From positions 1,958,947 through 2,022,946 of the forward strand of contig CM039137.1 in assembly GCA_022036555.1 (NCBI GenBank): 64,000 bases of DNA, in the 5' to 3' direction. How positions within the stretch are numbered: the stretch's first letter is position 1; every line of letters begins with the position of its first letter. The notes beneath the pieces are model-generated. The model searched no databases and was not told the origin of the DNA. It saw nothing but the letters and a program-made list of their open reading frames with translations. Source of the DNA: Microstegium vimineum (taxonomy: Eukaryota; Streptophyta; Magnoliopsida; Poales; Poaceae). This document shows, one piece after another, positions 23,101-34,589 of the stretch. Both the position numbers and the translations under genes were made by a program.

Positions 23101-24896
23101 CATTTTAAATAGAAGCATGCACAATTGTGCGACCTCTACGTGCCAGCAGTTTGTATAAAAGTGAACTAATGTCTTGCATTAAGTAATATTATTATGTTAT
23201 TTAGATTTATCTGAGTAACAAATTCATGTCTGTTGAAAGAGTGTCAAAATTATCTACTTAAATTGCCTCTATTTATTTGTGGTAATTCCCCCCTTGTGTA
23301 TTTTAGGAGTACCAAAGTTGCAACGCTCTGAGCTGGAAGGTGCGTGTGAGGACTTCAGTAACATTGTGGCAAGCTATCCACAGTACACTGTCTACAAGGG
23401 AACCTTATCTAGTGGTGTTGAGATTGCTGTTGTATCAACCATGATTACCTTTAGCAAAGATTGGTCAAAACATTCGGAAGGGCGATTCAGGAAAAAGGTA
23501 ATGCAATATATTTTAATTTGATTAACTCAGTGCATCTAAGGCTCTAAGTTTGTAATTCAGTAGGGGGCCTTTAAACAAACTTGTTTTAACCTCCTTATTT
23601 TTCTTCCTGACAACATAGATAGACTCACTCTCGCGAATCAACCATAAGAACTATATCAACCTGCTTGGGTACTGTGAAGAGGAAGAACCTTTCATGAGGA
23701 TGATGGTGATGGAATATGCTCCCAATGGAACGCTATATGAACACCTCCATGGTATCAGCTGTTGATCTATTTCACATTTCTTTTTATCTATACCCTCTGA
23801 TCTTTGTGGTGGAATTGAAATGTTTTGCTTTGTCTATTGCAGTCGAGGGATTTGATCCTATTGATTGGAATGGTAGGATGAGGGTAATTATGGGAGTAGC
23901 ATACTGCACCCTACACATGCATGAGCTTAGCCCGCCTATAACACACCCAGACATAAAGTCAAGCGCTATATTGCTATCTGAGGATGGAGCTGCAAAGGTA
24001 CAAACGTGCTTATGAGTGTTAGTTTTTCTTTCTTTGAATATCTGGAGACTGGAGACTTCTACAGGGCATTTCCTAAGTCACTGCCTGCCCAGATTTGATG
24101 ATAAGTAGGAAACAAACATAGTACAAGACTGAAACTTCATCATTGAAATCACTATCAGTTCTTTATGAAAAACCCTTTGATTTAGAGTTATATTTTCAAT
24201 ATGTGGTTATGAATTTGATGCACACTAATCTACTGCATCAATTAGACGAACCGTTTTCTAGTTCATTTGGACAGAAACTTTAGATAAGCACTTCGCATAA
24301 TGCTTTTCTCCTTACACTAGTTCCTTAATTCTTTCCACAGATAGTAGACATGAGCCTTTGGCATGAAGTATATTCCAGAGGAAACATGCCCAAGGATGAC
24401 AATTTAGTTGATCACCATGAACGAGTAGCTGCGGATCCAGCTGGGAATGTTTACAGTTTTGGTCTACTCATGCTGGAGATCATCTCAGGAAAGCCTCTGT
24501 ATTCCGAAGAAAAGGGTTCCCTTTCGAACTTGGTAATTACGACAAAGACACTATGGATAGTTACTAGTTACTGAAACTTCGAAAATACCACATAAGGCAT
24601 CTTAAACTAACATCAAATGTCGTTATTTCTATCAGGCTTTGGAGTGCATTAGGGATAACCGGAGCATGTCTTGTTTGCTTGATCCTAACTTGAAGGATCA
24701 CAAAGAAAAGAACCTAGAAATAATATGTGATTTGGTCCGGGACTGCATCCAAAGCGATCCGAAGAAGAGACCAACGATGAGAGAGGTCACCACTAGATTG
24801 CGAGAAGTACTGTCAATTTCGCCTGAGGCTGCGACGCCACGGTTATCTCCACTCTGGTGGGCGGAGCTTGAGATCCTTTCAGTTGAAGCAAGCTAG
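20121..24896 (+). CDS. LRR receptor-like pseudokinase of the MRH1/MDIS2 type
   Basis: Twelve exons: 20121-20217, 20310-20442, 21601-21672, 21914-22057, 22137-22265, 22397-22452, 22596-23000, 23307-23497, 23619-23751, 23843-23997, 24341-24532, 24636-24896. They join in frame to 655 residues. Order: signal peptide (1-28), LRR N-terminal cap with DPCSWNGVRC, three to four LRRs (LSNNNLSGEVP), a Pro/Ser-rich spacer, a membrane helix (about 298-320), then a kinase fold (about 346-640) ending in PLWWAELEILSVEAS, a signature of Arabidopsis MRH1/MDIS2-like proteins. The kinase is degenerate: the VAVK lysine is replaced (IAVVST), the HRD loop reads THPDIKSSA, and DFG reads DMS, so phosphotransfer is unlikely. 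Family members act at the plasma membrane in root-hair growth and pollen-tube reception. The open frame and clean splicing say the gene is intact. Which orthologue it is remains inference. Confidence 0.9.
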
Positions 24897-25746
24897 CGAA
24901 AATGTTCTTTGTTTGCAGCAACACCGAGGTACCTGTGCATACTGTAATGCAACCCTGTACATCCCTGTTGTATGTTTCCATCTTGTGTTGTAACTTTGGT
25001 GTCTGCGTGTTACATTTTCCCCTCCCTAGTGAATTCAATTGCATGGTTTATTTTTCTCATTTCTTCCTCGCTTTCCCTCTGTATACGAAACATACATGGT
25101 GTGAAAGTAGAATGCTTCATGCCATCCTAGGACTGATTGTAATCAGGAAATGTGTAATGATCCATGGTTTTACAGAAATATAAATTCTTTGATTGTTGAT
25201 GTGAAACAAATGACAACTAGTGTGGACAATATTCACTTTTTTCCATATACGGAAAACTCTAGCACCATTTTGTTCTTCCGTTTCTTGTTTATTTTCAGGT
25301 AATTTGGAGGTCATTAAGTTACATTATTCCAACAAAGGATCAAAGACTTGCTTGGTTTATTATGTTTTTTTTCTTTCAAAGGGATGGCAAAAGGTTTACC
25401 ACTTTTTCATTAGTACAAGAAATACAAAACAAGAATTGGCCCATTTGTTCAAGTCAAAAGCACACCAAAAACACACAACACCAAAAACTCACCACGGTTT
25501 TTAGCTATGAGGAAACGGGAAGCCCCCTTCACAGCTACAAACAAAATCAAGATAACAACTCATCAACAACCGCTACAACAAAATAACTTCACCATGAAGG
25601 CATGCCCTGTGCCAAGAACAACTAGAGGGTATTCACCCTGAACCACTAACTTGGATTGCCATAGAGGAAGAACCACCGGATATTTAACTATTTGTCACTC
25701 ATATGAATGTCAAGTCTCCGATTGCCATTACTACACGGGAACCTAC
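24897..25746 (+). other. 3' flank of the receptor gene, no other gene
   Basis: Probable 3' UTR, possibly with a spliced tail (AGCAACACCGAG/GTACCT near 24930). No polyadenylation site could be fixed. From about 25300 it becomes A/C-rich non-coding DNA. Confidence 0.4.
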
Positions 25747-25962
25747 GGGCCTGCTTGGTTTTTTTGCTCACTACTGTGCAGCCTAGCCTAGCTAGGATAC
25801 CCAGCCAGACACGCGCTTGGATGCAGAGCAAACTTTTCTTGGAGCTTGTGCCACCAAGCCACAGTCCTTGCTAGCGTGGGAGAGCCGAATCGGCTCACCC
25901 AGCCAAGCAAGTCTCTCGTAGCCTATGCAGCAAGGCGAGGCGAGCAGGAACCAAGCATGCCC
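25747..25962. mobile_element. Tourist-type MITE, 216 bp
   Basis: Left end GGGCCTGCTTGGTTTTTTTG pairs with the right end (complement GGGCATGCTTGGTTCCTGC). Both sides are flanked by TAC (25744-25746, 25963-25965), a 3-bp target duplication. Confidence 0.75.
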
Positions 25963-25965
25963 TAC

Positions 25966-27660
25966 ATTTTTGCCATTGTAGAGAGGGGATGTACCCTATT
26001 ATCCCTTTTCCCTTTTTCTGACATGCCACGCCAGATTAACCATCCAAAATGACCCTTTTGCCCTCGGCCCTTCTCAACAAAACAATTATTTTCCTTCTCT
26101 CCCATTCTCTCCACCCACTTGAAGTTCCCGTCTCAGATTTCAATGATAGCCCCTTTCATTCTTTGTTTCCTATAGCTACTTTATGCTTCCTTCGCCGCCA
26201 TGTTGCAATAGGATGGAACCCTCGTCCTCACAGAACTTGGTAGCCGACATTTCAAGAAAGCAACATGGTGGGGGGTAGAGACTAGGCTCCCCCTCATTCA
26301 CTTGGTAGCCGACATTCCAAGAAAGCAACATGTGGTCCTTTTTTTTTCAAATGTTGAATAAATGAACCTGGGATAAGTATTTTGGCCAAGTAAAATTTTG
26401 AGGTTTGAGTTTGATTTGGTGGCCAAGTTGGTCTGTTTCACTTGTTTATCACCTGCTAGATGTATTTTTTATGAGTGGCAAAGATCTATTTTGAAGAAAT
26501 TAGTGATTCGGGAATCATTGTCATTAATCTAGTGTCTGGATTAATACAATGATACGCAGTCCTCCTGCGTATTTGAGAAAAATCTAGTGCCTGGATTCAA
26601 CCATGGTGGTTGTACACAAGAAGAAGCTAATTCCATGCAGGGTTGAAGGATACTTGGGCAGAAAAAGAAAGATGGATGCCTTGATTGCAGCTATTAGGAT
26701 ATTGAGTTTAGTGTTTGATGTTGTTAGAACAATGTATTTTTTTCAAGTAAGATGTAATTGATGAAATGTTAACCATGTATTTGAAGAAACCATATGTGTG
26801 CTCTAAAACCTGTGTAGCAAGGTTCACAAATTCCATAGAATATATCAAGCATTCTAGTTCATATATTCCATACAATATCATACAAAGTACCAATTCTAAA
26901 GGTCTTTCAAGAGTCACAAATTCAGGATAACTTTAGAGCATCTCCAAGAGATTTTCTATATCCTTCCTAAATGCTAGGAATAGAGATTTGATGAAATACT
27001 ACCCTTCAACAGTTTATCTAAATGCTCATCAAAATATAGGTATCTTCTATATTGGATTTTTCGCTAGCCAAAAATAGAAGACGAGAATAACTCTGTAGAG
27101 TGCGCGTGATATATAGAAAAGCTACTGCAGAGTGAAAAGATATAGAAAGAGATTTTTATGCAAATGGTTCTTTAAATAATGATTTAGAGAGTGAGATTTA
27201 CAAAGGCTTCGGGAGATGATGCCTCTCAGTACATTCCTGTTCGCTTAAACTTATCAGCTCAGCTTATGAGTCATGATATAATATTTTTATCTTACAACAA
27301 AATAATGAAAGTTACATCAACCAGCTTATAAGCCGCATAAACCATTAGTCAAACATGCTAGCATTTGGGTCACTCGTTACATTCAGGCTTCACAAAATAC
27401 ATAGGGCATTTGCATAGTTTTGTTTTTTTTTTACATAGAGCTCTCATCTGTTAACTGGCTTTGCCGGAGAAGCCTTAATTATGGAAGCTTTGGAGCCTCT
27501 CCATCCTCACTACTGTTGGCTAGATTATTCATCTTCCTATTGATTGTATATGCGTCATTGTCAAACCGGGACTACGGTTTTTACGAATGTCAAAGGATGG
27601 AGGAAAAATACAGCAGGCTGCTTAAATTGGGCCGCAACACGGACGCCGCGTTCCCTGTTT
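25966..27660. other. Intergenic, no gene recognised
   Basis: Contains a direct repeat of about 40 bp, CTTGGTAGCCGACATTTCAA (26235-26260 and 26300-26325), and an AT-rich segment beginning GAGCATCTCCAAGAG (about 26937), a start shared by several grass repeats. No coding potential. Confidence 0.4.
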
Positions 27661-27665
27661 GGCTT

Positions 27666-27714
27666 TGGTTTTCCAACTTTGGCTTGCTCCCCGCAAGCCA
27701 AAGTTGGAAAACCA
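27666..27714. repeat. Perfect 22-bp inverted repeat upstream of the RopGEF gene
   Basis: The arm TGGTTTTCCAACTTTGGCTT plus GC (27666-27687) is followed by a 5-base loop TCCCC (27688-27692) and the exact complement (27693-27714). It can form a perfect hairpin about 455 bp upstream of the RopGEF start. It could be a small foldback transposon remnant, a cruciform, or the core of a small-RNA hairpin. Confidence 0.85.
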
Positions 27715-28169
27715 CGTCCCTCTCTCCTCGACGCTGGCAGCCAATCGTGCCGTGCGCGTGCCTGTGCCGGCCGGGGGAGGGGCTGGCCATGCACAAGGCA
27801 CGCCGCACGCAGCGACACAAAAGTTCCAAGGCCTCCCCTCCTCCCTCTAGCAGTCGCGAGGCGAGGCGGAACCGCGGAAGGCAGGCCGGCCGCCCGGTGT
27901 CCTTCCTGCCTGCCTTGCGCGCCCTCGTCACGACGACCCATATATCCTGTCGTCCGTACGTCGAGCTCCGGCGGGCACAGGCCAGCCATGCACGCGCCCA
28001 GCTAGCTCATCACACAGCGTCGTACGTCTCGACCTCGACCTGCTTGCTGCTCGACGCCTCGATCGCCTGCTCTCCGACCGGCCTCCCGCGTACGTACGTC
28101 CACATCGGCGCCGGCGCGCGCCCGTGAGCGGGCGCGCGCGTGCACGGTTCCTCTTGGCATGCCCCTGTG

Positions 28170-30334
28170 ATGGTCGGCGGGTTCCTGCGGCGCGGCCACA
28201 GTCTCGACAGGTTCCTGTCGAGGAGGAGGCGGAGGGCCGTCGTCTCGCCCAGCCCCTCGTTCTCGTCGTCGTCCTTCTCCTCCACGTCGTCTCCGCGTGG
28301 CAGCAGCGTCAGGAGCGGGACGACGATGGCGGAGGACGACGACGACGCGCCCGCCACGGCGCCGCCACCGCCGCTGCAGAAACGGGTGCTCTCCAGGAGC
28401 CACGGCTCGCGGGCCACTCCCGGTCCCGGCCGGTCCCAGGACCTGCCGCCGGTGCCATCGAGAACCGTCCGCGACAGTACTGGACTGCCTTCAGGTACGT
28501 GACCGTTACTGCTGCTGCTGCTAATTAACCATCTGCGTTCTTCAATTAATTCTCTTGCGAACGCGCGAGAACATCGATCTATATACAAGATCGAGTTTCT
28601 CATGGAGGGTGATCTGATCTGAGTCTGACTGACTGACCATCTGTGCAGAGTTGGATTTGATGAAGGAGAGATTCGGCAAGCTGCTGCTTGGGGAGGACAT
28701 GTCCGGCACGGGCAAAGGGGTGTCCTCCGCGCTCGCTCTCTCCAACGCCATCACAAACCTTGCGGCCTCCGTGTTCGGGGAGCAGCGCCGCCTGGAGCCC
28801 ATGTCCGGGGAGCGGAGAGCGCGGTGGAGCAAGGAGATCGACTGGCTGCTCTCGGTCGCCGACCACATCGTCGACTTCTCCCCCTCGCAACAAGTATCCG
28901 AGGATGGCACGAACATCGAGGTACTAAGCAACGAATGGAACACTTGTGACACATGTACGCCGCGTGCATTTCCCTCCTAATTATTGGATCTCCAATCGAT
29001 CGATCAGGTGATGGGCACTCGGCAGCGCGAGGATCTGCTCGTCAACATCCCGGCCTTGCGGAAACTCGACGCCATGCTCATCGTATCTTTCTTTAGAGCT
29101 CATCCAATTAAATAATATACAGGTGCATGCAACGGCGCCACAGGTGTTTTTTTCTTCTTCTAAATTTTTCTGCCGTGGATCGAATCGAATGGAAAAAAAC
29201 AGGAGTATCTTGACAGCTTCAGCGAGGCGCAGGAGTTCTGGTACGTGGCGAAAGACGCGGACCGGGGTGGCGAGGACGACGACGACGACGACGACGACAC
29301 GTGCGACAAATGGTGGATCCCGACGGTGAGGGTCCCCGACGAGGGCCTGTCGGAGGCGTCCAGGAAGTGGCTTCAGCACCAGAAGGAGCTCGTAGGGCAA
29401 GTGCTCAAGGCGGTCATGGCCATCAACGCCGACGTCCTCGGAGAGATGGAGGTCCCCGAGGAGTACATCGACTCCCTGCCAAAGGTACCGATTCTCATCG
29501 ATCGTGTACCTACAAGATCCTTTACTACCTTTGAACAAATCATCATGTTGCAGAATGGAAGGTCCATTCTTGGAGAGTCGATCTACAAGATCATAACCGA
29601 CGACGTTTTCAACCCCAACGAGCTCCTGCAGTCGGTGGACCTGTCGACAGAGCACAAGGTGGTGGATCTCAAGAACCGGATCGAGGCCTCCGTCGTCATC
29701 TGGCACAGGAAGGTCTGTCACAAGCTATCGTGGGGCCCTGCTGGCGTCAGCTTGGAGAAGCGAGGGGAGCTGGAAGACCGGGCACAGACTGCCTTGCTCA
29801 TCCTCAAGCACAGGTTCCCCGGCACTCCTCAATCTTCGCTCGACATCAGCAAGATCCAGTACAACACGGTACACAGTCTTCTGTCTTTTTTTTTTCTTTG
29901 TCCACGATGCATGAAGGAGTCATGGAAAACTGAATGCGCTAGCTACTAGCTGCTTTTTGTTTCAGGATGTTGGGTATGCCATCTTGGAGAGCTACTCCAG
30001 GACACTGGAGAGCCTAGCTTTCGCGGTTCTGTCTCGGATCGAAGACGTTCTCCACGCCGACGCCGTCGCCTGCGACCCAAACAAGCGGACCAAGTCTAGG
30101 AGACGGCCTAGTCTAGAGTGCCCTGTTCCTGACGCTGAAGCTGAAGCAGCGCATCACGGCAGTAGCTGCGTGCATTGGCAAGACCAAGGCGGCGTTGGCG
30201 AGGACGGCGAGAAGCATCCAACGCCGGATGGTAGGAAGCTGAAGAAGATTCACAGGGTGGTGACGAAGAAGTTGCTTCAAGCACAACAAATCGACAATGT
30301 GGCGAGTGGGCTCAAGAGCTTCACACACAGATAG
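28170..30334 (+). CDS. Rho-of-plants guanine nucleotide exchange factor (RopGEF, PRONE domain)
   Basis: Six exons: 28170-28494, 28649-28920, 29008-29082, 29203-29484, 29554-29868, 29966-30334, all GT-AG, joining to 545 residues. Residues 1-108 are a variable Arg/Ser-rich N-terminus. The PRONE catalytic domain runs from about 109 to 455 and begins ELDLMKERFGKLLLGEDMSG. It includes ALSNAITNLAASVFGE, the region around W..EIDWLLSV, a DKWWIPTVRVP motif, and the NPNELLQSVDLSTEHKVVDL segment. An eight-Asp run (29278-29297) interrupts the domain just before the DKWW motif, in a loop that tolerates insertions. The C-terminal tail is basic and variable. Family role: exchange of GDP for GTP on ROP GTPases at the plasma membrane, controlling polar growth, usually activated by receptor-like kinases. 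The start was chosen as the first ATG in frame. The gene is convergent with the peroxiredoxin gene. Confidence 0.92.
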
Positions 30335-30855
30335 CACACGGGTCGTTCAGTTTTGCGTGCATGGAGGACGGTGCCATACTATTTGGAAACGAACATGTAA
30401 ATAGTTCCAAGTTTATATACAAAAATAGGACCACGGGATGTGGGGTTTGGCCGAGGGATCATGACATGCGTTTTCCCTGTCTAAATTCACTAATCATCGC
30501 ATCTGAGCATCTGAGCACAGCTGCGTCGTTGCCACACATCCTCACGCCATTGCCATGGCCGCTCGTGTTTGACTTTTTAGAGTGCACAAAGCTGCACTGC
30601 ATAATGGCAGTAAAAACACGCACTTTTTTTTTTGTCGTTCTCTCAGCATCAACTTTGTGTCACGACGAACCCAATGAACCAGCGAATACAGCATACGAAT
30701 ACCAAATTGTGCATGACTCAACGACGAACGTTTCATATACCACATGGGACGAGATCTTGTCCGACGACAAGTTATTCAAAAGATGAGTTCGTTCAAACTA
30801 GACTGACGACGTCCACACAACACTGCTGAGCTTTTAATTATAAGAGATCAAACTC
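30335..30855. other. Shared 3' intergenic space between RopGEF and peroxiredoxin genes
   Basis: About 520 bp separating two convergent genes; it should contain both 3' UTRs. No other gene is seen. Confidence 0.5.
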
Positions 30856-33010
30856 CTAGAGTGCTTTCAGGATCTCCTCAGCACCGGAGATTGTGAACTG
30901 TCCGCCTTCCTCGATGTTTGCGACGGTGACCTTGAGGTTGTCAGCCAGAAGAGCGAACCTTTTGGAGCGTACGCCCAGTCCTTTCTCTGTGAGATCAAGC
31001 TCTAGATCGAGTGCCTTGGTGTATGCTCCAGATCCGTCAGCAAGGAACTTCACATGCTTGTTCTCGGGGTAACTCTTTGCCCATGCCTTCATGACAAATG
31101 GGTCGTTCACTGCGTATCACAATGCAGCAAATTATTATGTCAGTCTGCCTAGCTACTTTTGATCAAGGGCATAATCACAACATGGCAAACTGATGGAGTC
31201 CAGTTTGGTGTAATAGAATAGTAGGGTAGCAAAGGCGTAGAACAGATTTACAGTTACTAAATATGACCAAGGCTACATGCTAGCCTCCTGGCAGCAATTA
31301 TTTACGGATGCCCATAATACTTAAGAAACAGAGCACATCATCAGATGAAACATAGCAGATCATCAGTTGATCACTTAGCATTTTGCTTGTTCTTTAAGTT
31401 TTAAACATTCAATGATGAAGAACAGGAGAAGTACGATAAAAAAGCATGACAACATGGTGTCATGTTACAGCAGAAAGAACATTAAGAAAATCACAGTATC
31501 TGAAAGAAGAACAATATAAGCTTGAGTGTGATTCTTCATATTCAGTTCCAGATGTTTGCAATGAAAAATTTATCAAAATAACTGCCTTTGCAAATACAGA
31601 TAGATAGGCAAGCATACCGCTGATAAGCAGGATCTCATCTACACCCTTGGCTTTCAGCTGCTCAGCCTGTGTAATGAAGCCTGGCACATGCTGGTTGCTG
31701 TAACATAGAAGAAATGCACAGAAAAGAGACATATTAAGTACTTCAGCTTTTCACAAAACAATAGAAGGATTTCAGAGATACAAGAACAACAAAATTAAGT
31801 AATTTTTGCAATCTTCCATTGAACTTCTCAGACTAAAGCAGCTAACCGATTTTACTTTAGTACTAGTACTACCTCCATCCAAACAGTAAGTAGTTCTGAC
31901 TTTCTGAGATACATAGATTTTACTATGAATCTAGACATAATCGATATCACTACAAAAAGCCAGAACAACTTACAGTTTGCAATGGATGGAGTAATAAGGA
32001 CTAACTCGAACTACATGATACGTAAATAATCAAACAAAAGATAATACCTTTGTTCACACTAAACTGAAATCATGGGTTGTAGTTAGAGTTAGACTGTTAA
32101 ACTTGATAAAATTCAGTAGTAGCAAGAGGGAAGCTACAATGCATGAAAAAAATACACAGGCATGTAGTGATATTAATTACTAAATTCCTTCTATAAAGGG
32201 GCAACAAATCAAGGAGGACCTGCCTACACCATCACAATCCATTCACTGGGAGGGGGGCGTAGTTGCACTGCAGTTGCTGATCTTTCTTAACAACCTGTAC
32301 ATGCACGACACATTATCTTCCCAAAGTTGTGGGATGGGTGCTGCTTGAAGGCCCAGATCTCAACAACGTAGTCCTTACTCAAGCTGCACCGTTGGGTGAA
32401 CTCAATAGACCCCTCCCTCCTGTTGAAGACCGTGTTTTTCTTGCTGACCCAGCGTTGACTAGAAGGTGGAACCGGTTCTCCTACACTTCAAGGCCAGGCT
32501 ATTTCATGATGCTGTCATCGCGCAAGCATGGTTGCTCTCCTTTGCCAGACACCGCCTGCAGCAGATGTGCTGTCTATCTAGCATGGCTAAGACCGGGGGA
32601 GTTTATATCCCCAATAAAACTCTAAAAAACATAATCTGCTGTCGATCTGTTGCTCAAAACTAAATCGCCAGTACAGTATCCATTCCGAATCCGAACTGGA
32701 ACTAATAACAATACAACCCAGATAATCGCCATCCGCCACGACGAGACCTAGAAAGACCCTCCCCCTCCCAAAAAAACAATAACACAGGGCCAAAAAGCTC
32801 GGAGATCTCCGAGGAAGCGGGAGGAAGAGACGGGCACGGGAGAAGGGGTAGGGACCTGCAGGTCGGGGTGAAGGCGCCGGGGACGCCGAAGAGGATGACC
32901 TTCTTGCCGGCGGCGAGCGCGTGGATGGAGACCTGCTGCAGCTCGTCGTTCTCGTCGAACCACCCGAGCTGGCCGTCGGGGAGGGAGTCGCCGACAGCGA
33001 TCGGAGCCAT
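30856..33010 (-). CDS. PRXIIC: Cytosolic type II peroxiredoxin (PRXIIC-like, thioredoxin-fold peroxidase)
   Basis: Three minus-strand exons: 33010-32856, 31697-31618, 31109-30856, joining to 162 residues, the usual size of cytosolic plant type II peroxiredoxins. There is no targeting peptide. The active site is GVPGAFTPTC with the peroxidatic cysteine at residue 51, split from the following Ser by intron 1. QHVPGF and NDPFVMKAWAKSY follow as in the family, and the C-terminus is GAEEILKAL. It reduces H2O2 and alkyl hydroperoxides using glutaredoxin or thioredoxin. Odd: Cys51 is the only cysteine. The position equivalent to the second cysteine (about 76) recalled from Arabidopsis PRXIIB-type proteins is Leu, as I also recall for rice PRXIIC. 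Intron 1 (32855-31698) carries a B3-gene relic and a Stowaway MITE. Confidence 0.93.
31869..31991. mobile_element. Stowaway-type MITE in peroxiredoxin intron 1
   Basis: CTACCTCCATCCAAACAGTA at the left, with complementary TGCAATGGATGGAG at the right, and TA on both sides. 123 bp. Confidence 0.75.
32317..32536 (-). pseudogene. Decayed B3-domain gene fragment inside the peroxiredoxin intron
   Basis: Read on the minus strand, conserved words of the B3 genes at 38531, 44766 and 49290 recur in the same order but in shifting frames with stops: EQPCLR (copies have EPPCLRRH), ENRFHLL (QNRFRIP), then a longer open piece with RCSLSKDYVVEIWAF and HNFGK (copies have RKCSFKEGDNVEIWAF and HLFGK). The DNA is also similar, for example GAACCGGTTC and GAGATCTGGGCCTTC. 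It lies on the same strand as the B3 array and about 6 kb from it, so it is probably an older member or a partial copy. It is spliced out with intron 1. Confidence 0.7.
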
Positions 33011-34589
33011 GGTCGTGCAGGTGGGGGGCAGCGCGGCGAGGAGAGGAAGCGCAGGCGAGTGAATGGGGACTTGATTGCGGGTAGTGGTGGGTGGCCGTCT
33101 GCCTGGAGTATTTGTTGGAGGGAGAGCCGGCTGCTGCGGGAGGGTGTGTGGGGCCGTGAGGAGCCGACCCTGCGTGTGAACGCTAATGATTTTGGCGAAT
33201 ATGCCGGCACGGAATACTTTTAATAGGAGCGCTATATATATTTTTCAGGCTAGCCGCCGGCTAACCTTCCTTGTTTTTAGTTGGCATCGCTGTTGGCTCA
33301 GGTCAGTTTTAATAAAATTTCATCAGAGTTTTATTTATGAGTATTAAATATATTGATGTAACAATTTGATGGCCAACGTATTGATAAAGAGAGACATAGC
33401 AGCGATAGAGATAAAACTCTTCTACATTGAAATATGAATATGTTGAAAGCTAGACATTAAATTCCCACAGAGACTGGCCTCATATTTCCTCAGTACTTGT
33501 ATTAGATGTCTTTTTGGGCAGCGACACGGTCTCCAAAGCATAACTTTAACGGCTTATGTTTTGAAAAATATTTATTAAAATATAATATATGTATATTTTT
33601 ATCAAAGTGTTTTTTAAGATAAATCTATTGATATGATATTCATTTTTCTAAACTCAACAACATAAAAATTATTCATAATTTATATTAACAATATTTGACT
33701 TAAACCTTATTCAAAACAACATCTATCACTCATCAACATTATGATTTATGTTTGCAGCTGCTATTCCTTCCATTTCTGAGCGGTCTAATAATGTCTTTGC
33801 TGGTTTCTCATTAGCTTATCTTCTCCCACCCAGTTCGATTTAGCCAAACCCCACCTTCTTTTTGTAAGATTTCTATTTGTTTCTGTTAGATCTAGCTCGA
33901 TCCCTTGAATCCACTTAGATAAAATTCCTTATTTGACACCAGAAAGACTTGCTCTTCCCAATTTAGCACCCAAATTTCAAATCTCTTTTTTGTCACTCTT
34001 GAAAATTTTCTTACCAAACCGACACTACCGTTCATTTGGGTTTGGCTATCCTCTACCGTGAATTTTCATACCAGACCACATACAAAAGATGAGAATACCC
34101 CTGTCTCAAAAGAAATCGAGTGGCCTTCTCTGTTCCAGTTCGTACTCGAGACGGCGAGAGGACGCTGGCAGGCATGGAGGGCGGCCATGCGCAGATGGGT
34201 GGCGCTAGGGGTATTCCCCTGTATTCCACGGAATACTCAAGATTCTGTAAACAAACACAAATACATATATGTATATGTATCGGTATAATTTATAGAGTTG
34301 CTAGTTGTTGCAAATCTGGGCCAAAACCCAATAGAAACCCGTGATTGCCAGTCCACCAAAGTAAAAAAAAAAACCCTAGGTTTTTAAAATAGAAAAAATA
34401 AAAATAAAATTGTAGAAGAGACTGACTAGTGAGCTGCCCACAAGTCGCATATTTTTCGCGTAAAATCATGTGATACACCATCCGTAGGGTTTTGAACACC
34501 CAATCCCACCCTCGCACGTACCCTCTTCTAACATTCCACCCATAAGTCACTTATCTCTAGATTCCGTTTTATTTCCCCACGTATTATAC

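Noticed and set aside
27561..27989. Minus-strand frames upstream of RopGEF
   Set aside because: GC-rich promoter shadows; the perfect inverted repeat inside explains part of the mirrored sequence.
28981..29721. 246-codon minus-strand frame
   Set aside because: Antisense to RopGEF exons 3-5, whose spliced PRONE domain is clear.
34024..34031. CACTAC as a left CACTA-element end
   Set aside because: It is part of the Mutator TIR (mirrored at the right TIR) and lacks the rest of the CACTA terminal repeat.
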